DNA of 64,000 bases from positions 1,916,001 through 1,980,000 of the forward strand of contig NZ_CP072141.1 in the NCBI RefSeq assembly GCF_019355555.1, read 5' to 3'. Below are positions 8,558 to 16,234 of the stretch, piece by piece; position 1 is the stretch's first letter; each line of letters begins with the position of its first letter. Source of the DNA: Rhizobium sp. L51/94 (GTDB taxonomy: Bacteria; Pseudomonadota; Alphaproteobacteria; Rhizobiales; Rhizobiaceae). Below the pieces are notes generated by a model. The model was not told the DNA's origin. It did not search any database and saw nothing but the letters and a program-made list of their open reading frames with translations. The position numbers and the translations under genes are program-made.

Positions 8558-8995
8558 TCAGCGGGCGGTGAAAAAGCTCATCCCGTCGTCGATCTTGCAG
8601 GTGAAACTGCGGGGAGTGCCGACCTGCGTGTAGCCGGGAAGGCTGAACACCGTCATCGTGAATTCGGCATTTTTATCCGGGTGGACCCTGTATCGTAAAA
8701 GCTGGACGATGGGCTTTCCCTCGAGATCCAGCGTCATATGCTCATCTGCAAAAGCCAGCGTTCCGTCGTCCATAATCCGGAAGGCTTCGATCTTCAGTCC
8801 GCCGCGTGTCTTGCTTGGCTTCTCATCGCCGCTGCTGGAGGTGCAACGACCGAGGTCGAGAGACACAGCGACCGATCTGCCTTTGACCAGCGCATTTTCG
8901 ACGGCGGGGAGAGACATGGAGTGGCCGCCCGATGGAGCAGCACTTGCTGCCAGTGGCTGGGCAGCCAGAAGAAGTACGGCAAGGAAACGTTTCAT
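8558..8995 (-). CDS. VirK-family secreted protein
   Basis: A 145-residue protein with a clean signal peptide (MKRFLAVLLLAAQPLAASAA, cleavage near residue 20). The mature part matches the VirK family known from Agrobacterium Ti plasmids: ENALVKGRSVAVSLDLGRCT, then GGLKIEAFRIMDDGTLAFAD and HMTLDLEGKPIVQLLRYRVH. Two cysteines (in GRCT and FTCKI) could form a disulfide. The biochemical role of VirK is not known. It is 122 bases upstream of the P450 on the same strand, so one transcript is possible. Not on a Ti-like plasmid here as far as neighbours show. Confidence 0.8.
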   Translation of the reverse strand: MKRFLAVLLLAAQPLAASAAPSGGHSMSLPAVENALVKGRSVAVSLDLGRCTSSSGDEKPSKTRGGLKIEAFRIMDDGTLAFADEHMTLDLEGKPIVQLLRYRVHPDKNAEFTMTVFSLPGYTQVGTPRSFTCKIDDGMSFFTAR

Positions 8996-9191
8996 AATCA
9001 GACCCTTAACTAGCAATAGCGAAGGTCGGCGGTGCGTTGTCGATAAAGAACGCCCGCGTCCTTCAAAACAGGTGCTGCGAAACCGAATTTCGTCGCACCA
9101 GGGTCAAATTTAGCACTGCGATATAACAGATCGATGATCGTGCATCGGTTGTATGTTAGGGCTTGCTGAAGCAAGATCTTGGCAACCGCAC

Positions 9192-9226
9192 AAAGTAAAG
9201 CCGGCCGCCCGTGATGGGCGGCCGGC
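9192..9226 (-). terminator. Rho-independent terminator after the VWD gene
   Basis: On the minus strand a perfect 11-base stem GCCGGCCGCCC / GGGCGGCCGGC (9200-9210 and 9216-9226) with a five-base loop is followed by TTTACTTT. It lies about 50 bases beyond the stop of the VWD-domain gene. Confidence 0.8.
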
Positions 9227-9273
9227 AACGGGGAGGGCATAGGGCTTGCGATGCCCAACGAATGCCTGGTTGC

Positions 9274-11181
9274 TTACCTCAGCCGCCCCAGGGCCTTAGG
9301 CGCTTCGGTTTCCGCGTGGATATTGGCGGCGGCTGGGTTACCGATCATTGCCACGTCGATGAGGCAGGCTTCCAGCAGCGGGCCTTCCTTGACGCCAGCC
9401 CGTGCACAGGCGTTCTGTGCGTTCTTCGCCGTTTTCGGGTCCAGATCCCGGGAGGAGAAGGGCGCCTTCGGGATATCGGCCATGGTCCGTTCGCCGCAGA
9501 CATTCAGCATCGATTCCCCCGATTTCAGACGCCAGCTATTGGCGTAGGAACTGTAGAGTTCCTTGAACGAGAACGGATTTTTCAGAACTTCCCCCTCCCG
9601 CGTGGCGAGCAGGTTCGGGTCTTCCTTGACGTTGGCAAGCAGGCCGTGAGCCTCCACCGGCCACTGGCCGAGACCGACCTTGACGTTGATGTAGTCGGTG
9701 CCATTGGCCGGATTGATGCCGGCCTGCAGCCAGTCGCCGGAGGCACCGCGAACAATGTAGATGTCGCCGCTCCGGGTAACCTGCGTTCCATCGGCCAGCG
9801 AAACCGGCGTCTTTTCGCTGACATTGACGAACTTTCCGTCGATGAACACGGCCTGCGGCTTGGTGCAGACAGCAACCTGCGTCTTTCCGAACCGCGCGGC
9901 GACGGCCGAGCTGACAGCGGCATTTGGCCAGTTCGGAGCACCCGATACCTGCCTGTTCTGCACGTCGAAACCGGACCCCGTCTGCAGCAGCAGGAAATCG
10001 CCGGAAGCCTGGAAATCGTAGAGGAGGCCGCTGAGCGTCGTCAGGTGGGTATCGCCGACTGCAGTCGAGGCGGCACAATTCGACGGACTGCCGCCGGCTG
10101 TGCTTTCGTTGAAGGCGATTGCCGGTCCCGGTCCGGAGCTTGCCGGCGCATTCGGCCCGAAACTCAGGTTGTTGGTCTCGGCGGTGAACCCTTGCGCGAC
10201 GCAGTTCGGGGGCGCAGTGCCGCCATAGGTGATCCGCGTCCTCGTCTGCAGCGATGCTCCTGCATTGAAGGTTGCCTGGCTGCCGACGCCGACAGCGCTG
10301 CCGCCATCACCGAGCACATTGAATTCGGCAATCGTCCAGCCGCCGGATGCATTGACGGCGTTGTCGCCAACCCGCAAAAATGCGGTGCCACTGATGGTCA
10401 TGATCACGCTGTCGCCGCTTGGCCCCGCCATACCCGTGAGCGTTACCTGTCCAAGACTGGTCACCGGCACCGCCGGGGTGGAAACAGCGCCGCTGGAGTT
10501 GCTGATGATCACGCAATAGATTTCGGCACCGGCGGCAAACTGCGTCCAGCCGACCGGGCATGTCGTGTTGTAGCTGATCAGCCAGTATTGGATGAAGGCA
10601 CGGTGCGAAGCATTGTTGTTTTCAAAAACGAACTGCTCCCATCCGCGGCAGTTCGGGTTCGGAGACGGCGCACAGACGCCGGTCTTGAAGAAATCGGTGT
10701 TGATCTGCAGCGTGTAGGTGTTGGGGATCATCGGCCCGGCGGCGCCGATCTGGCCGCTTTCGCTGGTGACATTGGTCAACGTATCGAACGATCCCGAGGC
10801 GCTGATGATAAAGCCGCCGGGTGCCTGCGCCGCGATGTCGTTGCCGTTGCCCACAGTCTGCGGCACGATGCCGGAGCGCGGTGGCATCGGTTGTTTCGGC
10901 GCCGCCACGCACTGCACTTCCTGCCAGTGGGTCGAAGGATACTTGGCCGTAAAGCAGCCCTTCTTCGGCTGCGGAACGGTGGCGATGGTAGCGCGCCAGT
11001 CTTCCTGGCGGCGAAATTGCCTGGCGGAAAGCATCGGGATCGGCCTCGCGGCGGCCGCTGCGCTGAGGGGCCGCCTGCTTTCGGCTGCAACGCCCGACGG
11101 CGCCAGCCCCGTCAGCCCCACCAGTATCGTCAGGGCAAGTCCAAGCCCCTGCAGGCTTCTGTAGACAACAGACATCGTCAT
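9274..11181 (-). CDS. Secreted von Willebrand type D (VWD) domain protein
   Basis: A 635-residue secreted protein with a signal peptide (about residues 1-33, ending SGVAAE). The middle, about residues 110-350, is Gly/Asn/Thr-rich and beta-like, with paired cysteines. About residues 375-510 resemble a VWD domain: VGDTHLTTLSGLLYDFQASG, then FLLLQTGSGFDVQNRQV, the opening D-x-H-x-x-T-x-x-G-x-x-Y-D-F pattern typical of the fold. The last 60 residues hold two more cysteines (VCGERT, NACARA, EACLID). Function is unknown; VWD proteins of bacteria are usually surface or secreted adhesion modules. The ATG at 11181 follows AAAAGGAG by eight bases; GTG at 11187 is too close to it. A strong terminator follows. 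Confidence 0.75.
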   Translation of the reverse strand: MTMSVVYRSLQGLGLALTILVGLTGLAPSGVAAESRRPLSAAAAARPIPMLSARQFRRQEDWRATIATVPQPKKGCFTAKYPSTHWQEVQCVAAPKQPMPPRSGIVPQTVGNGNDIAAQAPGGFIISASGSFDTLTNVTSESGQIGAAGPMIPNTYTLQINTDFFKTGVCAPSPNPNCRGWEQFVFENNNASHRAFIQYWLISYNTTCPVGWTQFAAGAEIYCVIISNSSGAVSTPAVPVTSLGQVTLTGMAGPSGDSVIMTISGTAFLRVGDNAVNASGGWTIAEFNVLGDGGSAVGVGSQATFNAGASLQTRTRITYGGTAPPNCVAQGFTAETNNLSFGPNAPASSGPGPAIAFNESTAGGSPSNCAASTAVGDTHLTTLSGLLYDFQASGDFLLLQTGSGFDVQNRQVSGAPNWPNAAVSSAVAARFGKTQVAVCTKPQAVFIDGKFVNVSEKTPVSLADGTQVTRSGDIYIVRGASGDWLQAGINPANGTDYINVKVGLGQWPVEAHGLLANVKEDPNLLATREGEVLKNPFSFKELYSSYANSWRLKSGESMLNVCGERTMADIPKAPFSSRDLDPKTAKNAQNACARAGVKEGPLLEACLIDVAMIGNPAAANIHAETEAPKALGRLR

Positions 11182-11420
11182 ATGCACGTCTCCTTTTCAA
11201 AGAAGGTTGCAATTTTAGAGGTAAATCTGAAATGAATGCTACTATAAGTACACACTGCGCCCATTGCTCGCGTCTTGCAAGGCGTATGTTTCGCGCAGTT
11301 TTTTAACGGAGAATTGCAAGGCATGGGGCGCATGGCGCGGCCACGCGACCTGCACGCCGGTGGAAGCGTTACCGGACCGTCGCTCTTGTTCGTCGATGCG
11401 CCACCAGATACACCGGATCC

Positions 11421-11777
11421 ATGAGGCTGCGCAGCGACATCTTTGTATCCGCCCTGATCCGCCGGCTGTTTGGCCGGGGGGATTTTGCCGCGGTCGAGCG
11501 CAAGGGGGCGGAAGCTTCGGGGGCGATCTTCATACGCCAGCGGTTTCGCGACGGGCTGGAAACACTGTTCGGTCCGGCGCCGCAAAGCCTGTTCGACGAG
11601 GATGGTTCAAACGGCCGGATGTTCGAAGTCCGCCTCGAGCGTCAGGATGCCGAGACGGTGCGTCAGATGCTCGAGCGCGAACAGAAATTCGATGCCGATC
11701 TCTGGATACTCGAACTCGAGACCGACGACATCGCCGACATCGTGCCTGTCGCAGACCAGCGGCAAAATCCGCTCTGA
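11421..11777 (+). CDS. DUF1491 family protein
   Basis: A 118-residue protein matching the DUF1491 pattern common in Rhizobiales: MRLRSDIFVSALIRRLF, GGDFAA-like loop (GRGDFAAVERKGAEASGAIF), then LFGPAPQS and the C-terminal FDADLWILELETDDI. No catalytic motif is apparent and the role is unknown. The gene ends 12 bases before the convergent DUF2336 gene, so the two transcripts probably overlap at their 3' ends. Confidence 0.8.
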   Translation: MRLRSDIFVSALIRRLFGRGDFAAVERKGAEASGAIFIRQRFRDGLETLFGPAPQSLFDEDGSNGRMFEVRLERQDAETVRQMLEREQKFDADLWILELETDDIADIVPVADQRQNPL

Positions 11778-11789
11778 CACCTGGGGCCT

Positions 11790-12752
11790 TTAGCGCGCTC
11801 CGCCGCGCGCCCGGGCCGGTAAGACGTCGTTTTCCGCCTCGGGATTGCGCGCCTTGAATTGGCTGGCGGGCCTTGCCTGGTCCGGGGTGACGTAGGTGTA
11901 GCGGTCGGCGCGGCGCCAGGTTTCGACGCGCGCCTGGCTGTCCACCGGGTCGACCGAATCCATGATCCGCCAGGCGCGGCTGATGCTGCCGGTACCCTCG
12001 CTCAGATGCGGATAGAAGCGCTCCAGCACGAAGACCCCGTCGGCGAAGTTCATGCCGAGGCTGGTCAGCGTGACCGCCAGCTGTTGGCCGGAGAGATCGA
12101 GCAGGATGCGCTCGGCAAGCCAGCGGCTCGACGACAGTGCGTCGGCCAGCGCCGTTGCAAAATTCTGGGCCTCGCGCTCGCGGGCAAAGCGCACCAGCAG
12201 CGCTTCCTGGACATCTGTCAGGCTGCGCAGGCCGAGGCGATCGGTATCGTCGTGGGAGAGGTGGCGGGCAATCTGGCGCAATTGCTGGCGCAGTGCCTCC
12301 TCGCGGGCCAGTCTTTCGGCAATCGCGCTGTCGGGTGCCTCGAGCAAGGGGATACGCTCGGTCTGTGGCGTTTCCAGCGCCTTCGTCTTGCCGCGACCGG
12401 TGTCGGCATGGCGCAGGCCGACCAGCGCATCGACGACCGCAGGCGAGAGATTGTCGCGCTTGACGATGGCCTTGGCGTGTTCCGTTCCTTGCGTGCGGGC
12501 TATGGTGATCAGCGTGTCGTCGTCGATTGTTGCGGCACCGGCGATGAACGGAGCGGCAATCGCGATCGGCTGGCAGCCGATGAACAGCGCCACGGCCGGC
12601 GGCACATGCGGGCATTGCGACAAAGCAGCGACCGCCTGTCGCTTGGCCTCGTCGCTGGAGGCGAGAAACAGCGGCATGAACAATTCGGCAAACTGCCGCA
12701 GTTCGGATTTTCCGGGATGGGGCCGTTCCTCGAAGCTGGTAACCGTCGCCAT
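11790..12752 (-). CDS. DUF2336 domain protein
   Basis: A 320-residue, mostly helical protein of the DUF2336 type found in alphaproteobacteria. The recognisable part is about residues 15-110: FAELFMPLFLASSDEAKRQAVAALSQCPHVPPAVALFI, then DDDTLITIARTQGTEHAKAIVKR, a HEAT-like helical layout. No enzyme motif is seen. The start is taken at the ATG at 12752 (MATVTSFEE), preceded by AAGGA; a GTG further up at 12827 remains possible. The C-terminus is rich in R and A. Confidence 0.75.
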   Translation of the reverse strand: MATVTSFEERPHPGKSELRQFAELFMPLFLASSDEAKRQAVAALSQCPHVPPAVALFIGCQPIAIAAPFIAGAATIDDDTLITIARTQGTEHAKAIVKRDNLSPAVVDALVGLRHADTGRGKTKALETPQTERIPLLEAPDSAIAERLAREEALRQQLRQIARHLSHDDTDRLGLRSLTDVQEALLVRFAREREAQNFATALADALSSSRWLAERILLDLSGQQLAVTLTSLGMNFADGVFVLERFYPHLSEGTGSISRAWRIMDSVDPVDSQARVETWRRADRYTYVTPDQARPASQFKARNPEAENDVLPARARGGAR

Positions 12753-13101
12753 CAGGACCACATCCTTCTTGCGCTCGCCAAGCGGTCCTTCCAGGTCTCG
12801 AAACCGATCACGCACGCTACCACCCACACACAGAACAAAGAGGGGAGCCGGAGATCAGCACGCGGGGCAGCCGGGCAAACGCGCTCCGGCGAAAACGTCG
12901 CGCGGAAAACGATAGGACCCGGCGGACGCTCGCGTCCGGATCTGGCTATGCCGTGACGTTAGCGCGATCAGGGTTAATAGGCAGTGAAAACTTTAATAAA
13001 AATGCGACGGAGGTGTCACGAAAAGGTACGCTCGTGAAAAGCGGGGAGGCGATTGCGGCAGCGAGGTTGCAGCAAGCATGCCGCCGGTTACTTTCAACAG
13101 G

Positions 13102-13326
13102 TTACGCGTAGGAAACGCCCTGGCGGGCACTGTGGCTGCGCAGGGCGACCAGCAGCCTGTCGCGGGTATCGTAGCCCGATTGAAACAGGTCGAGCGCGGC
13201 CGCAGCCGCAAACTGCGCTTCCGTGCTCTTCAGGTCGATGCGTTTTTCCGCATACCAGCAGTCGAGAGCGCCGCGAAGCACGTCTACATCGTCGGTTGTG
13301 AAGGCTGAGTTGAGCAGAAGCGTCAT
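13102..13326 (-). CDS. Small conserved-looking hypothetical protein
   Basis: A 74-residue helical protein (MTLLLNSAFTTDDVDVLRGALDCWYAEKRI...). I do not recognise a family. The frame is open further upstream, but GGGAGA stands seven bases before the ATG at 13326 and the sequence after this start has regular amphipathic helices. It is divergent from the CtrA-box region at 13638. Confidence 0.6.
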   Translation of the reverse strand: MTLLLNSAFTTDDVDVLRGALDCWYAEKRIDLKSTEAQFAAAAALDLFQSGYDTRDRLLVALRSHSARQGVSYA

Positions 13327-13637
13327 TGCACATCTCCCAAGCTGTGGGATGAAAACACTGTATGTCATGAACTGCCGGTGTTTGCAGGGCCGGCCAGTAG
13401 GGGAACCATACGCCAAACGGCCAAAGTCGCAAATAATATTTGCATGACGTTTTCGTGTCACACACGCTCGCAGCAGGGCTCGCCGACAGGCGGGCACTGG
13501 TGCTAACAATATGAATCCATTCTATTTTAGAATTTTGCGCCTCAACCATTGGTGGTTTCTCATGCCAATCCGAAGCTCCCGTTCCGACCTGTTGGCACGG
13601 CGGCGGACCAAAACGCGTTGCAGGGCGTCCCGTGCCG

Positions 13638-13653
13638 TTAAGGTCTTGTTAAC
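13638..13653 (+). promoter_or_regulatory. Perfect CtrA-binding site
   Basis: TTAA, seven bases, TTAAC: an exact match to the full CtrA consensus. It lies in the 459-base spacer between a leftward small gene (start 13326) and the rightward pair at 13786 and 13910, about 133 bases before the nearer of these. No other site with this exact spacing was found in the intergenic regions I read. Confidence 0.6.
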
Positions 13654-13785
13654 GATCCCCTGTCTCAATCCGCGCAAGCACACCGCGACCCGGCGTCTGT
13701 TCGAATCGCTACCGCCGCAAACCGTCCCTTCGGGCGCCCCGGCAAACCGTCAGACACGTACCGCACTGCTATTGGAAAGGCGCGA

Positions 13786-13917
13786 ATGCCCTTCGGACAT
13801 GCTCTTGCCAGCAAGACTTTTCCCGAGGGAGCGCCGGTCCGCCAAAAAGGCGGACAGGGTGAAATCGATCGCAAGTTCATCCGTCTCAAGATTGCAATGG
13901 AGACGAGACATGGCTGA
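13786..13917 (+). CDS. Unrecognised 43-residue protein
   Basis: ATG at 13786 preceded by GGAAAGG six bases upstream, running 43 codons to TGA at 13915-13917. The product (starts MPFGHALASKTFPEGAPVRQ, ends IAMETRHG) is basic, and its stop overlaps the ATG of the next gene by eight bases. The combination of a good ribosome site and the overlap supports a real gene. No family is known to me; it could be a leader that couples translation of the next gene. Confidence 0.5.
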   Translation: MPFGHALASKTFPEGAPVRQKGGQGEIDRKFIRLKIAMETRHG

Positions 13918-14092
13918 TATCATAAGACTGGAAGACCGACGAAACCACAAGCCGCCACCTCCGGCCCATGATGGCACGGCGGCCCGCATCCTGCTGTTTA
14001 CCGGCGTACGCTACGAGCGGCTCGAGCCGCCCAAGCGCCGCACGGCGCCTGGCGCCAAGCGGCCGAAAACGAAGACGAGAAAACAGGGCTGA
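13910..14092 (+). CDS. Small basic hypothetical protein
   Basis: A 60-residue protein, MADIIRLEDRRNHKPPPPAH to a very basic tail (KRRTAPGAKRPKTKTRKQG). GGAGA lies seven bases before the ATG at 13910. The ending resembles nucleic-acid-binding basic tails but no fold is identifiable. The frame is open to 13511, but that part is arginine-rich shadow-like sequence and includes the CtrA site, so I take the short form. Confidence 0.65.
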   Translation: MADIIRLEDRRNHKPPPPAHDGTAARILLFTGVRYERLEPPKRRTAPGAKRPKTKTRKQG

Positions 14093-14117
14093 CAGGCCTT
14101 GTCCTGATATAGCCGAT

Positions 14118-14666
14118 CTAGCTTGCGTCGAAGGCGTCGCATCGCGCCTTGGCGAGAAAATCACTGGCGCCCTCTTTGAAACTCGGCTGCGGCGCCATGG
14201 TCCGCAACACCACGTAGCCCTGACCCTCTGTCATCTCCACGAGAATGGATTGCGCCAGCTCTGCAGGCAACGCCTTGCGGATCGCGGCAAGCTGCACCGG
14301 CGCTGCCACGAGCACGTCGAGCGCACCCCCGACCGAGGTCCGGTCGCTCATGCTGAAAACTTCGTTCGAAGCGCTGTCGTAGATCCCCAGGGACCAGAAT
14401 GGCACATGGCCCGCCGCCATCAGGTGCACCGGCATGTCGGCAAGGTCGAAGGCGCAAACGGCGGTATGCATGTAGGGATCGCCGTTCGAGAGACTGCCCG
14501 CACTGGTGGTGGGGTCCAGCACGTGAAAGGCATCTTCCTCGCCGAGCGCCTCGACCCGCTGGAAGGCATCGCGATCGCTGTAGGCGGGCAGCGCCAAGAT
14601 GATCACCAGATGCAGCAGGGCCGCACCGAGCACGCCGACGACGATGGCAAACAGCACCTTAAGCAT
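14118..14666 (-). CDS. DUF1254 domain membrane protein
   Basis: A 182-residue protein with one N-terminal membrane helix (MLKVLFAIVVGVLGAALLHLVIILALP) and a periplasmic DUF1254-like part: DPYMHTAVCAFDLADMPVHL, then PFWSLGIYDSASNEVFSMSDR. Its start lies eight bases inside the DUF1214 gene upstream, so the two form an operon; in longer family members both domains occur in one polypeptide. Function is unknown. Confidence 0.8.
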   Translation of the reverse strand: MLKVLFAIVVGVLGAALLHLVIILALPAYSDRDAFQRVEALGEEDAFHVLDPTTSAGSLSNGDPYMHTAVCAFDLADMPVHLMAAGHVPFWSLGIYDSASNEVFSMSDRTSVGGALDVLVAAPVQLAAIRKALPAELAQSILVEMTEGQGYVVLRTMAPQPSFKEGASDFLAKARCDAFDAS

Positions 14667-15270
14667 GGTCGCAGCCGATCTTCTCGACCTTCGGCATCGA
14701 GAGGTCGATCAGCCCCGCGCTGCCAGCCGCCGGCGTGTCCAGCAGCGTCAGCACCAGCTTGAAATTGCCAGCCGGCGGCAGCGCCAGCCAGTTGCCGGCG
14801 GAGGCATCCTTCGAGACGACGATCGAAAAGCTGGAATCGCTGTCGCGTAGCACGTTCCAAGAGTTGATTGCTGCCGGGCGGCCGGGTTGGGCTGCCAGCG
14901 GCTTGCCGTCCGGGGCGACGGAGAACAGCGTCCAGAGCCGCGCCGGCGGCGTCTGGCCGCTGATGCGGTAGCGGCATCCGGCCGACAGCCGGTCATGCCC
15001 ATCGTCGTCGCCAGCGGTGAATTCCAGCCCCTCAGCGGTGCCGTAGAGCAGCCGTCCGTCGCGGGCGCGGTGGGATTTGGCATAGGGGTCGGCGTCCACG
15101 GTATGCAGCGCCGGAAAGGCCTGCCAGGCGCCAAGCCGGATCGCGCCGAAACCGGCGCTGGCATCGAGCGCATAGAGCGTGAACAGGATGCCGCCGCCAA
15201 ACGCAATGGCCAGCGACAGCGCGACCAGAAGAGGAACCCGAAACACAGCGGCGTCCTTGTGAGAACTCAA
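14659..15270 (-). CDS. DUF1214 domain membrane protein
   Basis: A 203-residue protein with an N-terminal membrane helix (about residues 12-33) and a DUF1214-type periplasmic domain: DADPYAKSHRARDGRLLYG, then CRYRISGQTPPARLWTLFSV, and NWLALPPAGNFKLVLTLLDTP near the end. It is the first gene of a two-gene operon with the DUF1254 protein, overlapping it by eight bases. DUF1254 and DUF1214 are usually halves of one protein, so here they probably form a complex. No enzymatic role is established. Confidence 0.8.
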   Translation of the reverse strand: MSSHKDAAVFRVPLLVALSLAIAFGGGILFTLYALDASAGFGAIRLGAWQAFPALHTVDADPYAKSHRARDGRLLYGTAEGLEFTAGDDDGHDRLSAGCRYRISGQTPPARLWTLFSVAPDGKPLAAQPGRPAAINSWNVLRDSDSSFSIVVSKDASAGNWLALPPAGNFKLVLTLLDTPAAGSAGLIDLSMPKVEKIGCDHA

Positions 15271-15400
15271 GCGTCAAGCTTATTCCTGATTCTGCCGGGA
15301 GGGGGAAGGGCGGGATGGTCCGTGGGCCGAGCGCGCCCCTGCCAAAGCTTCGGCGAATGTGGCACATTGCCGGAAATTTCGTTCTTGCAAAGGACACGCA

Positions 15401-15901
15401 ATGATCCGGCTGCTGTCACCCGACGATGTAGATCTGTTTCGGTCCATTCGCCTCGAAGCCTTGCGAGCCTCGCCGGAAAGTTACGCCAGTAGTGTCGAGG
15501 ATTGGCAGGACCTTCCAGATCAGGAATGGCGCCGCCGTCTGGTGGACAATGATGTCTTCATCGCAGTCGAAAACCACCTGCCGGTTGGGATCATGGCGCT
15601 TGCGCGGCAGCGCCCAGCCAAGAAGGCGCACCGCGCCATGATCCAGATGGTCTATCTGCGCGAGAATGCCCGCGGCAGGGGGCTTGCGGAAGCGCTTCTG
15701 GAAGCATTGGTGGAATTTGCCCGTGGCCAGGGCATTCGCCAGCTGGAGCTCGCGGTCAGTGCCGAAAATGATGTTGCGATCCGCTTTTACCGTCGCCGGA
15801 GCTTTACCGAGATCGGTCGAATACCCTGCGCATTGTTGCACCAGGGCAGGGAGATCGACGAAATTCTCATGGCCAGACGGATCGTCGCCCTAAAAAACTG
15901 A
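15401..15901 (+). CDS. GNAT-family N-acetyltransferase
   Basis: A 166-residue acetyltransferase. The acetyl-CoA loop is ENARGRGLAEALLEALVEFA (about residues 87-106), and motif B is LELAVSAENDVAIRFYRRRSF with the tyrosine often used as general acid. The N-terminus MIRLLSPDDVDLFRSIRLEAL is typical of RimI-like stand-alone enzymes. Target unknown. The ATG at 15401 has AAAGGA nine bases upstream. It diverges from the DUF1214 operon. Confidence 0.85.
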   Translation: MIRLLSPDDVDLFRSIRLEALRASPESYASSVEDWQDLPDQEWRRRLVDNDVFIAVENHLPVGIMALARQRPAKKAHRAMIQMVYLRENARGRGLAEALLEALVEFARGQGIRQLELAVSAENDVAIRFYRRRSFTEIGRIPCALLHQGREIDEILMARRIVALKN

Positions 15902-16234
15902 AGACGGGAATCGATTCGCCGGTATTGAGCCTCACCCGGACGGCAACCCGCGAGCTGTCTCGAAAGCCTCTACGCCGGGGCTTCCCGGATGCCGACGCGA
16001 AATATCGGTTTCGTTTATCAACACACGCGGGAGATTTACGAAACGGTTCGCAAAATCGAGGATTGCAACACCAGTATCGGTTTTTCTGCATGGGTTGAAC
16101 CGAGTAATTTCCGGTCAATGGCAACTAACGACCCTTGAGATAGCAGACTATTCCAGACGCTTGGGCGCTCCACATATTGCAGTGCACTATGAGCCCATCT
16201 CCGGGCTCGGTCGATCAGGCAAAAAGGAAAAGCC
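15902..16234. other. Intergenic region upstream of the GH16-like gene
   Basis: These 333 bases contain no supported gene. A ten-base palindrome GAATCGATTC is at 15909-15918 and AAAGGAAAAG just before 16235 serves as ribosome site of the next gene. No promoter could be assigned. Confidence 0.4.

Noticed and set aside
9211..11235. Long open frame (674 codons) on the plus strand
   Set aside because: Antisense to the VWD protein, which has a signal peptide, ribosome site and terminator; the plus frame has none and is Arg/Gly-rich.
13690..13705. GTTCGAATC as a tRNA T-arm
   Set aside because: No matching acceptor stem, anticodon arm or CCA-end layout around it.
13511..13909. Upstream extension of the 60-codon basic protein
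   Set aside because: Arginine/serine-rich, spans the CtrA box, and the internal ATG at 13910 has a good ribosome site.
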